Shown here in pieces: positions 45,764 through 54,879 of a stretch of 64,000 bases of DNA. Position 1 is the stretch's first letter; each line of letters begins with the position of its first letter. The notes beneath the pieces are model-generated. The model saw nothing but the letters and a program-made list of their open reading frames with translations, ran no database searches and was not told the origin of the DNA. Source of the DNA: Rikenellaceae bacterium. Lineage in GTDB: Bacteria > Bacteroidota > Bacteroidia > Bacteroidales > Rikenellaceae. Made by a program: the position numbers and the translations under genes. Location of the stretch: contig CABIXK010000002.1 in assembly GCA_902362705.1 (NCBI GenBank), positions 256,205 through 320,204 of the forward strand. The letters run 5' to 3'.

Positions 45764-45788
45764 CAGTTTGTCCGAAGAGTTTGACGAT

Positions 45789-46565
45789 ATGATTCATCTG
45801 AAGACTGACGAGGAGATCGAATTGCTCCGTGAGAACAACATCCTGGTGTCGCGGACGCTGGCCGAGGTGGGTCGCCACATTCGGCCGGGCGTCACGACCA
45901 AGGAGTTGGACTCGCTCGCCGAGGAGTTCATCCGCGCGCACGGGGCGGTTCCGGCTTTCCTCGGGTATCAGGGATTTCCCGCTTCGTTGTGTATTTCGGT
46001 AAACGAACAGGTAGTTCACGGTATCCCGTCCTCGAAATGCGTACTCAAAGAGGGCGACATCGTTTCGGTCGATTGCGGTACGTTCATGAAGGGGTTTGTT
46101 GGCGACTCGGCGTATACGTTCGCCGTAGGTGAGGTGTCCGAGGAAGTACGGCAGCTCATGCGAGTCACCAAAGAGGCTCTTTATAAAGGTACCGAGCAGG
46201 CCAGGGCCGGCAATCGCGTAGGCGACGTGTCGGCGGCCGTGCAGGCGCACGCCGAGGCTTACGGCTACGGCGTGGTGCGCGAATTGGAGGGCCACGGCCT
46301 GGGTCGCAAGATGCACGAAGACCCGGGCGTGCCCAATTACGGCGCACGCGGCAGAGGACCGCTCCTGAAGGAGGGGATGGTCATCTGCATCGAGCCCATG
46401 ATCAACATGGGGACCAAAGCGGTGGTATTCGAGAGGGACGGTTGGACGGTTCGCACGCGCGACCGCAAGCCTGCGGCTCACTACGAGTTCGCGGTGGCGG
46501 TGCGCCGCGACGGGCCCGACGTCCTGACCGACTTCAGCATCATCGAACAGGCATTAAACGATTAA
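45789..46565 (+). CDS. map: Methionine aminopeptidase, type I
   Basis: 258 aa from ATG 45789; an in-frame TTG at 45768 would add seven residues (MSEEFDD). The metal ligands of the pita-bread fold are visible: the two aspartates in VSVDCGTFMKGFVGDSAYTF, the histidine in GHGLGRKMHEDPGVPNYG, and the glutamates in CIEPMINMG and HYEFAVAV. It removes the initiator Met from nascent chains. Linkage secY-map-infA is conserved. Confidence 0.95.
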   Translation: MIHLKTDEEIELLRENNILVSRTLAEVGRHIRPGVTTKELDSLAEEFIRAHGAVPAFLGYQGFPASLCISVNEQVVHGIPSSKCVLKEGDIVSVDCGTFMKGFVGDSAYTFAVGEVSEEVRQLMRVTKEALYKGTEQARAGNRVGDVSAAVQAHAEAYGYGVVRELEGHGLGRKMHEDPGVPNYGARGRGPLLKEGMVICIEPMINMGTKAVVFERDGWTVRTRDRKPAAHYEFAVAVRRDGPDVLTDFSIIEQALND

Positions 46566-46571
46566 GACTCT

Positions 46572-46790
46572 ATGGCAAAGCAAGCCGCTATCGAACGGGA
46601 CGGTACGATCATCGAGGCCCTCTCCAACGCGATGTTCCGCGTCGAGCTGGACAACGGGCACATTCTGACCGCCCACATCTCGGGAAAGATGCGCATGCAC
46701 TACATCAAGATCCTTCCCGGGGACAAGGTAAAAGTGGAGATGACCCCCTACGACCTTTCGAAGGGTCGCATCTCTTTCCGTTACAAATAA
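46572..46790 (+). CDS. infA: Translation initiation factor IF-1
   Basis: 72 aa S1/OB-fold protein: [60 protein letters not shown]. It occupies the 30S A site during initiation. It starts 6 bp after map. Confidence 0.98.
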   Translation: MAKQAAIERDGTIIEALSNAMFRVELDNGHILTAHISGKMRMHYIKILPGDKVKVEMTPYDLSKGRISFRYK

Positions 46791-46809
46791 CCAAGATTGC
46801 TTTAAGATC

Positions 46810-46926
46810 ATGAAAGTAAAGGCATCCATCAAGAAGCGCAGCGAGGATTGCAAGATTGTGAAGCGTAAGGGCAAGCTCTACGTGATTTGCAAGAAGAATC
46901 CCAAGTTCAAGATGCGCCAGGGATAA
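46810..46926 (+). CDS. rpmJ: 50S ribosomal protein bL36, zinc-free variant
   Basis: 38 aa, starting [17 protein letters not shown] and ending [11 protein letters not shown], the expected size and position between infA and rpsM. The zinc ligands C-C-C-H of the ancestral form are incomplete: the first Cys is Ser (S11), the His is replaced, and only C14 and C27 remain. This is the non-zinc type. Confidence 0.93.
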   Translation: MKVKASIKKRSEDCKIVKRKGKLYVICKKNPKFKMRQG

Positions 46927-46969
46927 TGTGTATCAACGGTTTATTAAAGAAGAAGAAAAGTAAAGTCAT

Positions 46970-47350
46970 ATGGCACGTATTGTCGGTGTAGATTTACCCA
47001 AGAACAAGAGAGGCGAGATCGGCCTGACCTATATCTACGGTATCGGTCGTTCGACGGCTCGCAAGATTCTCGACGTAGCTGGCATCAGCTACGATGTCAA
47101 AGTACAGGACTGGTCGGATGATCAGGTCGGCGCGATCCGTTCGACGATCGCCGACATGGGCATCAAGGTCGAGGGCGAGTGCCGCTCGATGGTCCAGCTC
47201 AACATCAAGCGTCTGATGGACATCGGTTGCTATCGTGGCATCCGTCACCGTCTGGGTCTGCCGGTTCGCGGTCAGTCGACCAAGAACAACGCCCGCACGC
47301 GCAAGGGCAAGAAGAAGACGGTCGCAAACAAGAAAAAAGCAACGAAGTAA
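46970..47350 (+). CDS. rpsM: 30S ribosomal protein uS13
   Basis: 126 aa. [34 protein letters not shown], and the C-terminal [20 protein letters not shown] tail that contacts P-site tRNA. It begins the alpha-operon part. Confidence 0.97.
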   Translation: MARIVGVDLPKNKRGEIGLTYIYGIGRSTARKILDVAGISYDVKVQDWSDDQVGAIRSTIADMGIKVEGECRSMVQLNIKRLMDIGCYRGIRHRLGLPVRGQSTKNNARTRKGKKKTVANKKKATK

Positions 47351-47363
47351 TCTTTAGAGAATT

Positions 47364-47753
47364 ATGGCAAAGAAAACTGGAGCAGTCAAGAAGAAGGTTG
47401 TCAAGGTGGGTGCCGTGGGCAATGCCTACGTACACTCGACTTTCAACAACGTCATCATCACCATCACCAACGAGATGGGCGACGTCATCAGCTGGTCTTC
47501 GGCCGGCAAGATGGGTTTCCGTGGTTCGAAGAAGAATACTCCCTACGCTGCTCAGACGTCGGCCGCCGACTGTGCGAAGGTGGCCTACGACATGGGTCTT
47601 CGCAAGGTCAAGGTCTACGTCAAGGGTCCGGGTGCGGGCCGCGAGTCGGCCGTGCGCACGATCCACGGCGCCGGCATCGAGGTGATGGAGATCATCGACG
47701 TCACGCCGCTGCCGCACAACGGCTGCCGCGCTCCCAACCGTCGTCGCGTCTAA
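47364..47753 (+). CDS. rpsK: 30S ribosomal protein uS11
   Basis: 129 aa. [40 protein letters not shown], and [18 protein letters not shown]. It forms the platform near the E site. Confidence 0.97.
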   Translation: MAKKTGAVKKKVVKVGAVGNAYVHSTFNNVIITITNEMGDVISWSSAGKMGFRGSKKNTPYAAQTSAADCAKVAYDMGLRKVKVYVKGPGAGRESAVRTIHGAGIEVMEIIDVTPLPHNGCRAPNRRRV

Positions 47754-47802
47754 TCCGGCGCCGCGGTTCGGTTTATTCAAGTGTTAAAAACAAGTTAAGA
47801 CA

Positions 47803-48411
47803 ATGGGAAAATACATAGGACCAAAATCGAAGATCGCCCGCAAGTTCGGCGAAGCTATTTACGGTGCTGACAAGGTGCTCGAGAAGCGCCCCGTACCTCC
47901 CGGACAGCATGGTCTGGCACGCAAGCGCAAGAAGGTGTCGGAGTACGGTACGCAGCTCAACGAGAAGCAGAAGGCCAAGTACACCTACGGTCTTCTGGAG
48001 AAGCAGTTCGCCCGCACCTACGAGCAGGCTGCCCGCATGGGCGGCATCACGGGCGAGAACCTGCTGAAGCTGCTGGAGTGCCGTCTGGACAACGTGGTTT
48101 ACCGTCTGGGCATTGCCCCGACTCGCGCCGCTGCCCGCCAGCTGGTTTCGCACTGCCACATCTGCGTCAACGGCAACGTCGTGAACATTCCCTCCTACTC
48201 GCTCCGTTCGGGCGACGTGGTGTCGGTTCGCGAGAAGTCGAAGAGCCTCGAGGTGATCACCGCTTCGCTGTCGGGCGCCGCCCGTAGCCGCTACGCATGG
48301 CTCGAGTGGGACGGTGCTACGATGAGCGGCAAGTTCCTCCAGAAACCCGAACGCGAGGAGATTCCGGAGAACATCAAGGAGCAGCTTATCGTCGAGTTGT
48401 ACTCGAAGTAG
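47803..48411 (+). CDS. rpsD: 30S ribosomal protein uS4
   Basis: 202 aa. [32 protein letters not shown], and the S4 RNA-binding domain ([37 protein letters not shown]). uS4 nucleates 30S assembly. The N-terminal zinc-type cysteines are absent. Confidence 0.97.
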   Translation: MGKYIGPKSKIARKFGEAIYGADKVLEKRPVPPGQHGLARKRKKVSEYGTQLNEKQKAKYTYGLLEKQFARTYEQAARMGGITGENLLKLLECRLDNVVYRLGIAPTRAAARQLVSHCHICVNGNVVNIPSYSLRSGDVVSVREKSKSLEVITASLSGAARSRYAWLEWDGATMSGKFLQKPEREEIPENIKEQLIVELYSK

Positions 48412-48432
48412 TAATCAAACAAATTCACCATC

Positions 48433-49425
48433 ATGGCAATATTAGCATTCCAGAAACCTGAGAAGGTGATTATGCTCGAATCCACTTCGTCGTTCGGAAA
48501 GTTCGAGTTCCGACCGCTGGAGCCCGGATTCGGTATGACTGTCGGTAACGCCTTGCGCCGTATCCTGCTTTCGTCGCTCGAAGGCTATGCGATCACGACG
48601 GTCAAGGTGGCCGGTGTCGACCACGAGTTCGCTGCAGTTCCCGGCGTGATGGAGGGGATGATCGACATCATCCTGAACCTCAAGAAGGTTCGTTTTATCC
48701 GCACGGTCGACAACCAGGATGCCGAGAAGGTCTCGATTAACGTGGCGGGTGTGACGGAGCTGACTGCCGGATACATTTCGAATTACCTTTCGTTCTTCAA
48801 GGTGCTCAATCCCGACCTGGTGATCTGCCACCTGGCCCCCGGCACGAAGATGCAGCTCACGCTGACCATCGGCAAGGGCCGCGGCTATGTCCCCTCGGAG
48901 GAGAACGCCCCCGCCGAGAGCGAGTTCGGCACGCTGCCCATCGATTCGATCTTCACGCCGATCAAGAACGTGAAGTATACGATCGAGAACTACCGTGTCG
49001 AGCAGAAGACCGACTACGAAAAGCTGAATTTGGAAATTACTACCGACGGGTCTATCCACCCCAAGGAGGCGCTCAAGGAGGCTGCGAAGATTCTCATCCA
49101 GCATTTCATGCTCTTCTCCGACGAGAAGATCACCGTCAACATGGAGGACACGAACGGCGCCGAGGAGTTCGACGAGGACGTGCTCCACATGCGTCAGCTG
49201 CTGAAGACCAAGCTTTCGGACCAGGATCTTTCGGTCCGTGCGCTGAACTGTCTGAAGGCCGCCGACGTGGATACGGTGGGCGATCTGGTGAAGTTGAACC
49301 GCAACGACCTGCTGAAGTTCCGCAACTTCGGCAAGAAGTCGCTCACGGAGCTCGACGAGCTGCTGACCTCCCTGAACCTGAAGTTCGGTATGGACGTATC
49401 AATCTACAAACTTGACAAAGACTAA
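48433..49425 (+). CDS. rpoA: RNA polymerase alpha subunit
   Basis: 330 aa. The N-terminal assembly domain has [20 protein letters not shown] and [20 protein letters not shown]. The C-terminal DNA/activator-binding domain starts at about 255 ([36 protein letters not shown]). The dimer nucleates RNA polymerase. Confidence 0.98.
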   Translation: MAILAFQKPEKVIMLESTSSFGKFEFRPLEPGFGMTVGNALRRILLSSLEGYAITTVKVAGVDHEFAAVPGVMEGMIDIILNLKKVRFIRTVDNQDAEKVSINVAGVTELTAGYISNYLSFFKVLNPDLVICHLAPGTKMQLTLTIGKGRGYVPSEENAPAESEFGTLPIDSIFTPIKNVKYTIENYRVEQKTDYEKLNLEITTDGSIHPKEALKEAAKILIQHFMLFSDEKITVNMEDTNGAEEFDEDVLHMRQLLKTKLSDQDLSVRALNCLKAADVDTVGDLVKLNRNDLLKFRNFGKKSLTELDELLTSLNLKFGMDVSIYKLDKD

Positions 49426-49427
49426 TT

Positions 49428-49994
49428 ATGAGACACAATAAGAACTACAACCACCTGGGCCGCCAGGCGGGCCATCGCAAGGCGTTGATGTCGAACATGG
49501 CCTCGTCGCTGATCCTGCACAAGCGCATCGAGACGACCGTGGCCAAGGCCAAGGCCGTTCGCCGGTTCATCGAGCCGCTGGTCACCAAGTCGAAGGAGGA
49601 CACGACCCACTCGCGCCGTGTCGTATTCTCGTACCTCAAGCAGAAGGAGGCCGTGACGGAGCTCTTCCGCACGATCGCTCCGAAGATCGCCGAGCGTCCG
49701 GGCGGTTACACGCGCATCCTCAAGACGGGCTTCCGTCTGGGCGACGCCGCCGACATGTGCATCATCGAGTTCGTCGACTTCAACGAGGCCTACACGCTGG
49801 GCATCGCGCCCGCGGCTGCTGCCGAGGCGAAGCCTAAGACGCGTCGTTCGCGCAAGAAGTCGACCGACGCCGTCGAGGACGCTACCGTAGTCGATGGCGC
49901 CAAGAAGGCCGCTCCGAAGGCCCCCAAGGCTGCCGCTGCGAAGGCTTCGGCTCCGAAGGTCGCCAAGAAGACCAACGTCGGCAAGAAGATGTAA
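49428..49994 (+). CDS. rplQ: 50S ribosomal protein bL17 with long basic tail
   Basis: 188 aa. The first 120 residues are the bL17 core ([40 protein letters not shown]). The last 60 or so are a low-complexity Ala/Lys/Pro tail ([35 protein letters not shown]) absent from most bacteria. It is the last gene of the cluster, 2 bp after rpoA, ending at a terminator. Confidence 0.96.
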   Translation: MRHNKNYNHLGRQAGHRKALMSNMASSLILHKRIETTVAKAKAVRRFIEPLVTKSKEDTTHSRRVVFSYLKQKEAVTELFRTIAPKIAERPGGYTRILKTGFRLGDAADMCIIEFVDFNEAYTLGIAPAAAAEAKPKTRRSRKKSTDAVEDATVVDGAKKAAPKAPKAAAAKASAPKVAKKTNVGKKM

Positions 49995-50035
49995 CAACCC
50001 GATGACAGCGGTCCTCCGCGGCCGCTCATCGTCCG

Positions 50036-50086
50036 AAATCCCCGTTCGGGAGGGTGCTTCAAGTACCGCCCGAGCGGGGATTTTTC
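50036..50086 (+). terminator. Terminator of the ribosomal protein cluster
   Basis: AAATCCCCGTTCGGG (50036-50050) pairs with CCCGAGCGGGGATTT (50069-50083) with one mismatch, followed by Ts. Confidence 0.88.
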
Positions 50087-50221
50087 GATTCATAATGCAC
50101 GATTCGCAATCCTCGATTGTCCCGCGGGCTGCGCAGCTGGCGCTGCAATGAATAATGGTTTTGCTGCGGCTTCTCATTTTCAATTTTCCATTTTCCATTT
50201 GCGCATGGCGGCCGAAGGCCG

Positions 50222-50312
50222 GCAGCCCGCAGCCACCCCGGGCGGAGGGCCGCTCCGTCGGCTGCGCCTCGATCGCGCCTCCGTTGGCTGCGGCCGGCCC
50301 GGGAAGCCGCAG
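50222..50312. repeat. GC-rich intergenic repeat, family 2, copy 5
   Basis: CCCGCAGCCACCCCGGGCGGAGG, then CGCTCCGTCGGCTGCGCC and CCTCCGTTGGCTGCGGCC. Just upstream (about 50174-50199) is the AT motif CATTTTCAATTTTCCATTTTCC, as seen at the ends of the element at 24647. With the palindromic repeat at 50346-50485, this accounts for the 430-bp spacer; the stretch 50087-50170 shows degenerate repeat debris and no gene. Confidence 0.7.
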
Positions 50313-50345
50313 CAAGTATAAAGTAAAAAGCGAGCGATGAGGTTG

Positions 50346-50485
50346 ACGATACTTCGCCTCAACAAATCCCAAACAAGTTTGGGTTTGTTTTCTGCTTATT
50401 CGTATCTTTGACTTCGTCTTGGATACTCCGTCTCGGCAGAACCAAACCGGCGGTTTGTCTCTGCACCCGACTTGCCGTATCTTTG
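50346..50485 (+). repeat. Palindromic promoter repeat, two tandem units, upstream of the DUF3472 gene
   Basis: CGTATCTTTG occurs at 50401 and 50476 (75 bp apart). The first palindrome is CAACAAATCCCAAAC facing GTTTGGGTTTGTT (about 50360-50388). The second is GCAGAACCAAACC facing GGTTTGTCTCTGC (about 50436-50464). Both units have TTTG 20-21 bp upstream of the -7 box: 50378-50381 for the box at 50403, and 50454-50457 for the box at 50478. The coding start is at 50519. Confidence 0.85.
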
Positions 50486-50518
50486 ACTTCACCTTATAAT
50501 ATACCTGAACCCCGAACC

Positions 50519-51871
50519 ATGAAACAGCTCTTCCCGCTTCTCTGCCTCTATTTGGTCGCGGCGACCGCATCGGCCGTCGCGGCGCAGCCCGCAACCTCCG
50601 ATTCCGTCGTCGACACGCCCTGCGTCGATGTGCCCCTCTACGGCAATGCCTACCTCACGGCCGGCGAGGCGCGCGACTTGCGGATCGACGGCGAGGGCCT
50701 CCGCGGCTGGAGCGATCGCGCGCAGGTCGTGTCGGTCTATTTCGCCGTCGCGGAGCCGGGCGACCTCGCGCTTGCGCTTGTCGGCCGCAACGACGGCAGC
50801 CCCGCAGCGATCGAGGCGTGCGTCGGCGGCAAGACGTTCGGGATCGACGTCCGCAACGCCGCGACGGCAGCCATCCCCGTCGGCACGGTGTCGATCGAGC
50901 GGCCCGGCTACGTGCGCGTCGACCTTCGGGGCGTCGCGTGCCGCAGCCACTTCGGCACCTACGAGGCCCTGCGGCTCTCGGGCCCGGCCGCTGCGGGCGG
51001 CGTGACCGCCATTCCGGGCGGCGAAGCCGCCGGCGACTGGCCCTACTGGGGTCGCCGCGGTCCGTCGGTCCACATGGGCTACTCGGCCCCCGCGGGGGAG
51101 ACGATCCGCTACTTCTACAACGAGGTGACGGTCCCCGAGGGCGAGGACGTGCTGCACACCTACTGCATGGCCAACGGCTTCAGCGGCGGCTACATGGGCA
51201 TGCAGGTCAACGACCGCGATCCGGCCCTGCGCCGCATCCTCTTCTCGGTGTGGAGCGCCTTCACCACCGACGACCCCTCGTCGATCCCCGAGGCCTATCG
51301 CGTGCGGATGCTGCGCCGCGGCGAGGGCGTGCACATCGGCGAGTTCGGCAACGAGGGCTCGGGCGGCCAGAGCTACATGCACTACCCCTGGGAGGCGGGC
51401 CGCACCTACCGCTTCCTGACCGAGGTGCGCCCCGACGGCCCCGAGCGCACCATCTTCACGGGCTACTTCTGCGGCCACGACGGCGTGTGGCGCCTCGTCG
51501 CCTCGTTCCTGAGGCCCGAGCCGGGCAAGAGCGAGGAGAGCCACTACACGGGCATGCACTCCTTCCTGGAGAACTTCGACCCCGAGCAGGGCTACCGCGA
51601 GCGGCGCGTGCTGTTCGGCAATCAGTGGGTCATGACGACAGACGGGCGCTGGATCGAGCTTACGGAGGGGCGCTTCACGACCGACAACACGGGCCGCTCC
51701 GGCATCCGCCTCGACTTCGACGGCGGGCTCGACGGCGGGCGGTTCTACCTGCGCAACTGCGGCTTCTTCGACGGCTCGGTGCCCTACGGCGCGCGCTTCA
51801 CGCGCCCGGCCACGGGCCGCCGGCCCGACGTCGACCTGCGGGCGCTGGAGGCGATCCCCTCGGCGCAGTAG
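50519..51871 (+). CDS. DUF5077/DUF3472 secreted protein
   Basis: 450 aa. Signal peptide MKQLFPLLCLYLVAATASAVAAQ. Residues 35-160 look like the DUF5077 beta-sandwich (VPLYGNAYLTAGEARDLRI). Residues 180-440 match DUF3472 (SVHMGYSAPAGETIRYFYNE, NGFSGGYMGMQVND, GFFDGSVPYG). The protein is probably periplasmic or surface-exposed and beta-rich; these domains are suspected of glycan binding but no activity is known. It is monocistronic, read from the repeat promoter at 50346 and ending at a terminator. Confidence 0.85.
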   Translation: MKQLFPLLCLYLVAATASAVAAQPATSDSVVDTPCVDVPLYGNAYLTAGEARDLRIDGEGLRGWSDRAQVVSVYFAVAEPGDLALALVGRNDGSPAAIEACVGGKTFGIDVRNAATAAIPVGTVSIERPGYVRVDLRGVACRSHFGTYEALRLSGPAAAGGVTAIPGGEAAGDWPYWGRRGPSVHMGYSAPAGETIRYFYNEVTVPEGEDVLHTYCMANGFSGGYMGMQVNDRDPALRRILFSVWSAFTTDDPSSIPEAYRVRMLRRGEGVHIGEFGNEGSGGQSYMHYPWEAGRTYRFLTEVRPDGPERTIFTGYFCGHDGVWRLVASFLRPEPGKSEESHYTGMHSFLENFDPEQGYRERRVLFGNQWVMTTDGRWIELTEGRFTTDNTGRSGIRLDFDGGLDGGRFYLRNCGFFDGSVPYGARFTRPATGRRPDVDLRALEAIPSAQ

Positions 51872-51925
51872 CCCCCTTCCTCTAAAACAGTAGCGGCTCC
51901 CTTCGAAACGCCCCCCCCCGAAAAC

Positions 51926-51966
51926 AAAAAAACGGGCACCCCGCGATGGGGCGCCCGGTTTTTTCG
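51926..51966 (+). terminator. Intrinsic terminator between convergent genes
   Basis: AACGGGC-CCCG pairs with GGGGCGCCCGGTT around CGAT, with an A-run before and Ts after. It can serve the DUF3472 gene and possibly tpiA on the other strand. Confidence 0.85.
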
Positions 51967-51984
51967 TAAGGCGATCTCGCCCGA

Positions 51985-52743
51985 TTACTTGGCGAAGCCC
52001 TTGCCGATCGCGAGGAAGTCCTCGGCCTTCAGCGCGGCACCGCCGATCAGACCGCCGTCGACATCCTCCTTGGCGAAGATCTCGGCTGCGTTCGACGGCT
52101 TGCACGAACCGCCGTAGAGGATCGGGCACTCGGCCGCTGCGGCGCCGAACTTGGCTGCGAGCACCTCGCGGATGTAGGCGTGGATCTCCTGCGCCTGCTC
52201 GGCCGTGGCGGTCTTGCCCGTACCGATGGCCCACACGGGCTCATAGGCGATCACCAGGCTCTTGAACTGCTCCTCCGAGAGGTTGTAGACCACCTCCTCG
52301 ATCTGGGCCTTCACCACGTCGAAGTGCTTGCCGGCCTCGCGCTCGTCGAGGTTCTCGCCCACGCAGTAGATCGGCACAAGGCCGTTGGCGTAGGCCTGCT
52401 CCATCTTGCGGTTGAGCGTCTCCGACGTCTCGCCGTAGTACTGGCGGCGCTCCGAGTGGCCCAGGATCACGTACTTGCAGCCCAGGGCGGCGATCATCGA
52501 GGCGGCTACTTCGCCCGTGTAGGCACCCTTGGCCTCGGCGGCGCAGTTCTGCGCGCCCAGCTCCACGTCCGAACCCTTCAGGGCCTCGGCCACCTGCGCG
52601 AGGTGGGTGAACGGGGGGCATACGATGAAGTTGACGCACGAGCATACCTCGCCGCGGCCTGCCACGACGTTCTTTGCGAGTTCCATGCCCTCGGCGGGAA
52701 GGGTGTTCATCTTCCAGTTGCCGGCTACGATTTTCTTTCTCAT
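51985..52743 (-). CDS. tpiA: Triosephosphate isomerase
   Basis: 252 aa TIM barrel. [19 protein letters not shown] (catalytic Lys in NWKMN), [14 protein letters not shown] (catalytic His), and [20 protein letters not shown] (catalytic Glu and the mobile loop), with [12 protein letters not shown] for phosphate binding. It interconverts dihydroxyacetone phosphate and glyceraldehyde 3-phosphate. It lies 55 bp downstream of lysS on the same strand. Confidence 0.98.
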   Translation of the reverse strand: MRKKIVAGNWKMNTLPAEGMELAKNVVAGRGEVCSCVNFIVCPPFTHLAQVAEALKGSDVELGAQNCAAEAKGAYTGEVAASMIAALGCKYVILGHSERRQYYGETSETLNRKMEQAYANGLVPIYCVGENLDEREAGKHFDVVKAQIEEVVYNLSEEQFKSLVIAYEPVWAIGTGKTATAEQAQEIHAYIREVLAAKFGAAAAECPILYGGSCKPSNAAEIFAKEDVDGGLIGGAALKAEDFLAIGKGFAK

Positions 52744-52798
52744 TGTCCTATTCGTTTTTTTGAGTTGTTGGATGTTCGTTCGTGTTCGGCGGCGTGGG

Positions 52799-54526
52799 CT
52801 ACTCCTCGGCGCCGCACCACCGCTTGACCTCCTCCATCGAGGGGGCCTTCAGCCCCAGCTTGTTCTTCTTGTTGAAGCCGCAGAGGTCGTTGAAGAACTT
52901 GCCCGGGGCGAGCTTGCGCAGCGACTCGACGGTGATGTAGCCCATCTTCTGGATCGCGGGCACCCACTCCTCGGGAACGCCGATCCCGACGTACTTCTCG
53001 GTGGGGTCCGCGACGACCTTCTTCTCGGGGCGCATCTGCGGGAAGAAGAGCACGTCCTGGATCGACGTTTCGCCCGTCATGAACATCGTCAGACGGTCGA
53101 TGCCGATGCCCATGCCCGAGCAGGAGGGCATGCCGTATTCGAGCGCGCGCACGAAGTCCATATCGATGAACATCGCCTCGTCGTCGCCCTTCTCCGAGAG
53201 GCGCAGCTGCTCCTGGAAGCGCTCAAGCTGGTCGATCGGGTCGTTCAGCTCCGAGTAGGCGTTGCAGAGCTCCTTGCCGTTGACGAAGAGCTCGAAGCGC
53301 TCCGTCAGGTCGGGATTCTCGCGGTGGCGCTTGCACAGCGGCGACATCTCGATGGGGTAGTCGCAGACGAACGTGGGCTGGATGAGCTCCTCCTCGCAGT
53401 ACTGGCCGAAGATGGCGTCGATCAATTTGCCCTTGCCCATCGTCTCGTCGGTCTCGACGTTCAATCGTTTGCACGCCTCGCGCAGCTGCTCCTCCGTCTG
53501 CCCCGTGATGTCGTAGCCCGTCTTCTCGCGGATGGCGTCGGTCATCGTCAGGCGGCGGAACGGAGCCTTGAACGACACCTTGCGGCCCTCGATCTCCACC
53601 TCCGTGGTGCCGTTGACGGCCAGGGCCACGCGCTCGAGCATCTGCTCGGTGAACTCCATCATCCACTTGTAGTCCTTGTAGGCGACGTAGATCTCCATGC
53701 AGGTGAACTCGGGGTTGTGCGTGCGGTCCATGCCCTCGTTGCGGAAGTTCTTGCCGAACTCGTATACGCCGTCGAAGCCGCCTACGATGAGCTTCTTCAG
53801 GTAGAGCTCCGTGGCGATGCGCAGGTAGAGGTCCACGTCGAGCGAGTTGTGGTGGGTGATGAACGGACGCGCCGACGCACCGCCCGGGATGGGCTGCAGG
53901 ATCGGGGTCTCCACCTCCAGGTAGCCGCGCTCATTGAAGAACGCGCGCATGGTGGCCATGATCCTGGCGCGCTTGACGAAGGTCTCCTTGACCTGCGGGT
54001 TGACTATGAGGTCGAGGTAGCGCTGGCGGTAGCGCACCTCCGGGTCGGTGAAGGCGTCGAAGGTCTTGCCGTCCTTCTCCTTGACCACGGGCAGCGGGCG
54101 GATCGACTTCGAGAGCACCGTGAAGCGGCGGCAGTGGACCGACAGCTCGCCCGAGTTGGTGCGGAAAGCGAAGCCCTCCACGCCCACGAAGTCGCCGATG
54201 TCGAGCAGCTTCTTGAAGACCGTGTTGTAGAGCGTCGGGTCGCCCTCGGGGCAGATGTCGTCGCGGCGGATGTAGACCTGCATGCGGCCCGTGGCGTCCT
54301 GCAGCTCGAAGAACGAGGCGCTGCCCATGATGCGGCGCGACATGATGCGGCCCGCGATGCGGACCTCCTGGAAGTTGCCCTTCTCTTCGTCGTAGTTGTC
54401 GGCGATCTCGCGCGCCGTGGCGGTCACCTCGTATCGGGCGGCGGGGTAGGGCTCGATGCCCAGCTCGCGCAGCGCGCCGAGCGACCGGCGGCGCAGCTGT
54501 TCCTGTTCGGAGAGTTCGATGGTCAT
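52799..54526 (-). CDS. lysS: Lysyl-tRNA synthetase, class II, with C-terminal extension
   Basis: 575 aa. An N-terminal OB fold for the anticodon ([20 protein letters not shown]) precedes the class II core: motif 1 [20 protein letters not shown], motif 2 [14 protein letters not shown], motif 3 [12 protein letters not shown]. After motif 3 it continues for about 75 residues ([38 protein letters not shown]), beyond the usual 500-residue end. The extension resembles a helix-hairpin-helix-type module. A -7 box lies at 54568-54575. Confidence 0.96.
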   Translation of the reverse strand: MTIELSEQEQLRRRSLGALRELGIEPYPAARYEVTATAREIADNYDEEKGNFQEVRIAGRIMSRRIMGSASFFELQDATGRMQVYIRRDDICPEGDPTLYNTVFKKLLDIGDFVGVEGFAFRTNSGELSVHCRRFTVLSKSIRPLPVVKEKDGKTFDAFTDPEVRYRQRYLDLIVNPQVKETFVKRARIMATMRAFFNERGYLEVETPILQPIPGGASARPFITHHNSLDVDLYLRIATELYLKKLIVGGFDGVYEFGKNFRNEGMDRTHNPEFTCMEIYVAYKDYKWMMEFTEQMLERVALAVNGTTEVEIEGRKVSFKAPFRRLTMTDAIREKTGYDITGQTEEQLREACKRLNVETDETMGKGKLIDAIFGQYCEEELIQPTFVCDYPIEMSPLCKRHRENPDLTERFELFVNGKELCNAYSELNDPIDQLERFQEQLRLSEKGDDEAMFIDMDFVRALEYGMPSCSGMGIGIDRLTMFMTGETSIQDVLFFPQMRPEKKVVADPTEKYVGIGVPEEWVPAIQKMGYITVESLRKLAPGKFFNDLCGFNKKNKLGLKAPSMEEVKRWCGAEE

Positions 54527-54567
54527 GTGTCTATCTTTCGATGGGTTCGTTGTTTCGTTTTACCGGG

Positions 54568-54575
54568 CAAAAGTA
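54568..54575 (-). promoter_or_regulatory. -7 promoter box for lysS
   Basis: The minus strand reads TACTTTTG, matching TAnnTTTG, 42 bp before the lysS ATG. Confidence 0.55.
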
Positions 54576-54654
54576 CGAAAAAAGGAGGGAAAATCAAAGG
54601 GCCGCCCTGTGGGCGGGCAATAAGCGGAAAGCCGGAGGCCGTGGGGCGTTTTCG

Positions 54655-54850
54655 GGGCGCAGCCAGCGGAGGGAGGCACCTCGCCGATGGCTCGTTCGGG
54701 CTCCGCAGGCTGCGGCCCGCCCGGCTAAGAGCCGGGATTTGCTATTTTGTTTTTCAGCTCGCAGCCAGCGGAGGCAAGCTGGAGGCGCAGCCGACAGAGC
54801 AGCCCTCCGCCCGGGGTGGCTGCGGGCTGCTCGGCTCTGCGAGCCGAAGT
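54655..54850. repeat. GC-rich intergenic repeat, family 2, copy 6 (double)
   Basis: Two modules in tandem: GGCGCAGCCAGCGGAGGGAGG...CTCGCCGATGGCTCGTTCGG...GGCTGCGGCCC with CTAAGAGCCGGGATTTG, then CTCGCAGCCAGCGGAGGCAAG...AGCCCTCCGCCCGGGGTGGC with CTCTGCGAGCCGAAG. It fills most of the 353-bp spacer 54527-54879 between lysS and the PAP2 gene; no gene is seen there. Confidence 0.75.
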
Positions 54851-54879
54851 CGTAAGCCCTGCCGATCCCCTTCCCGATT

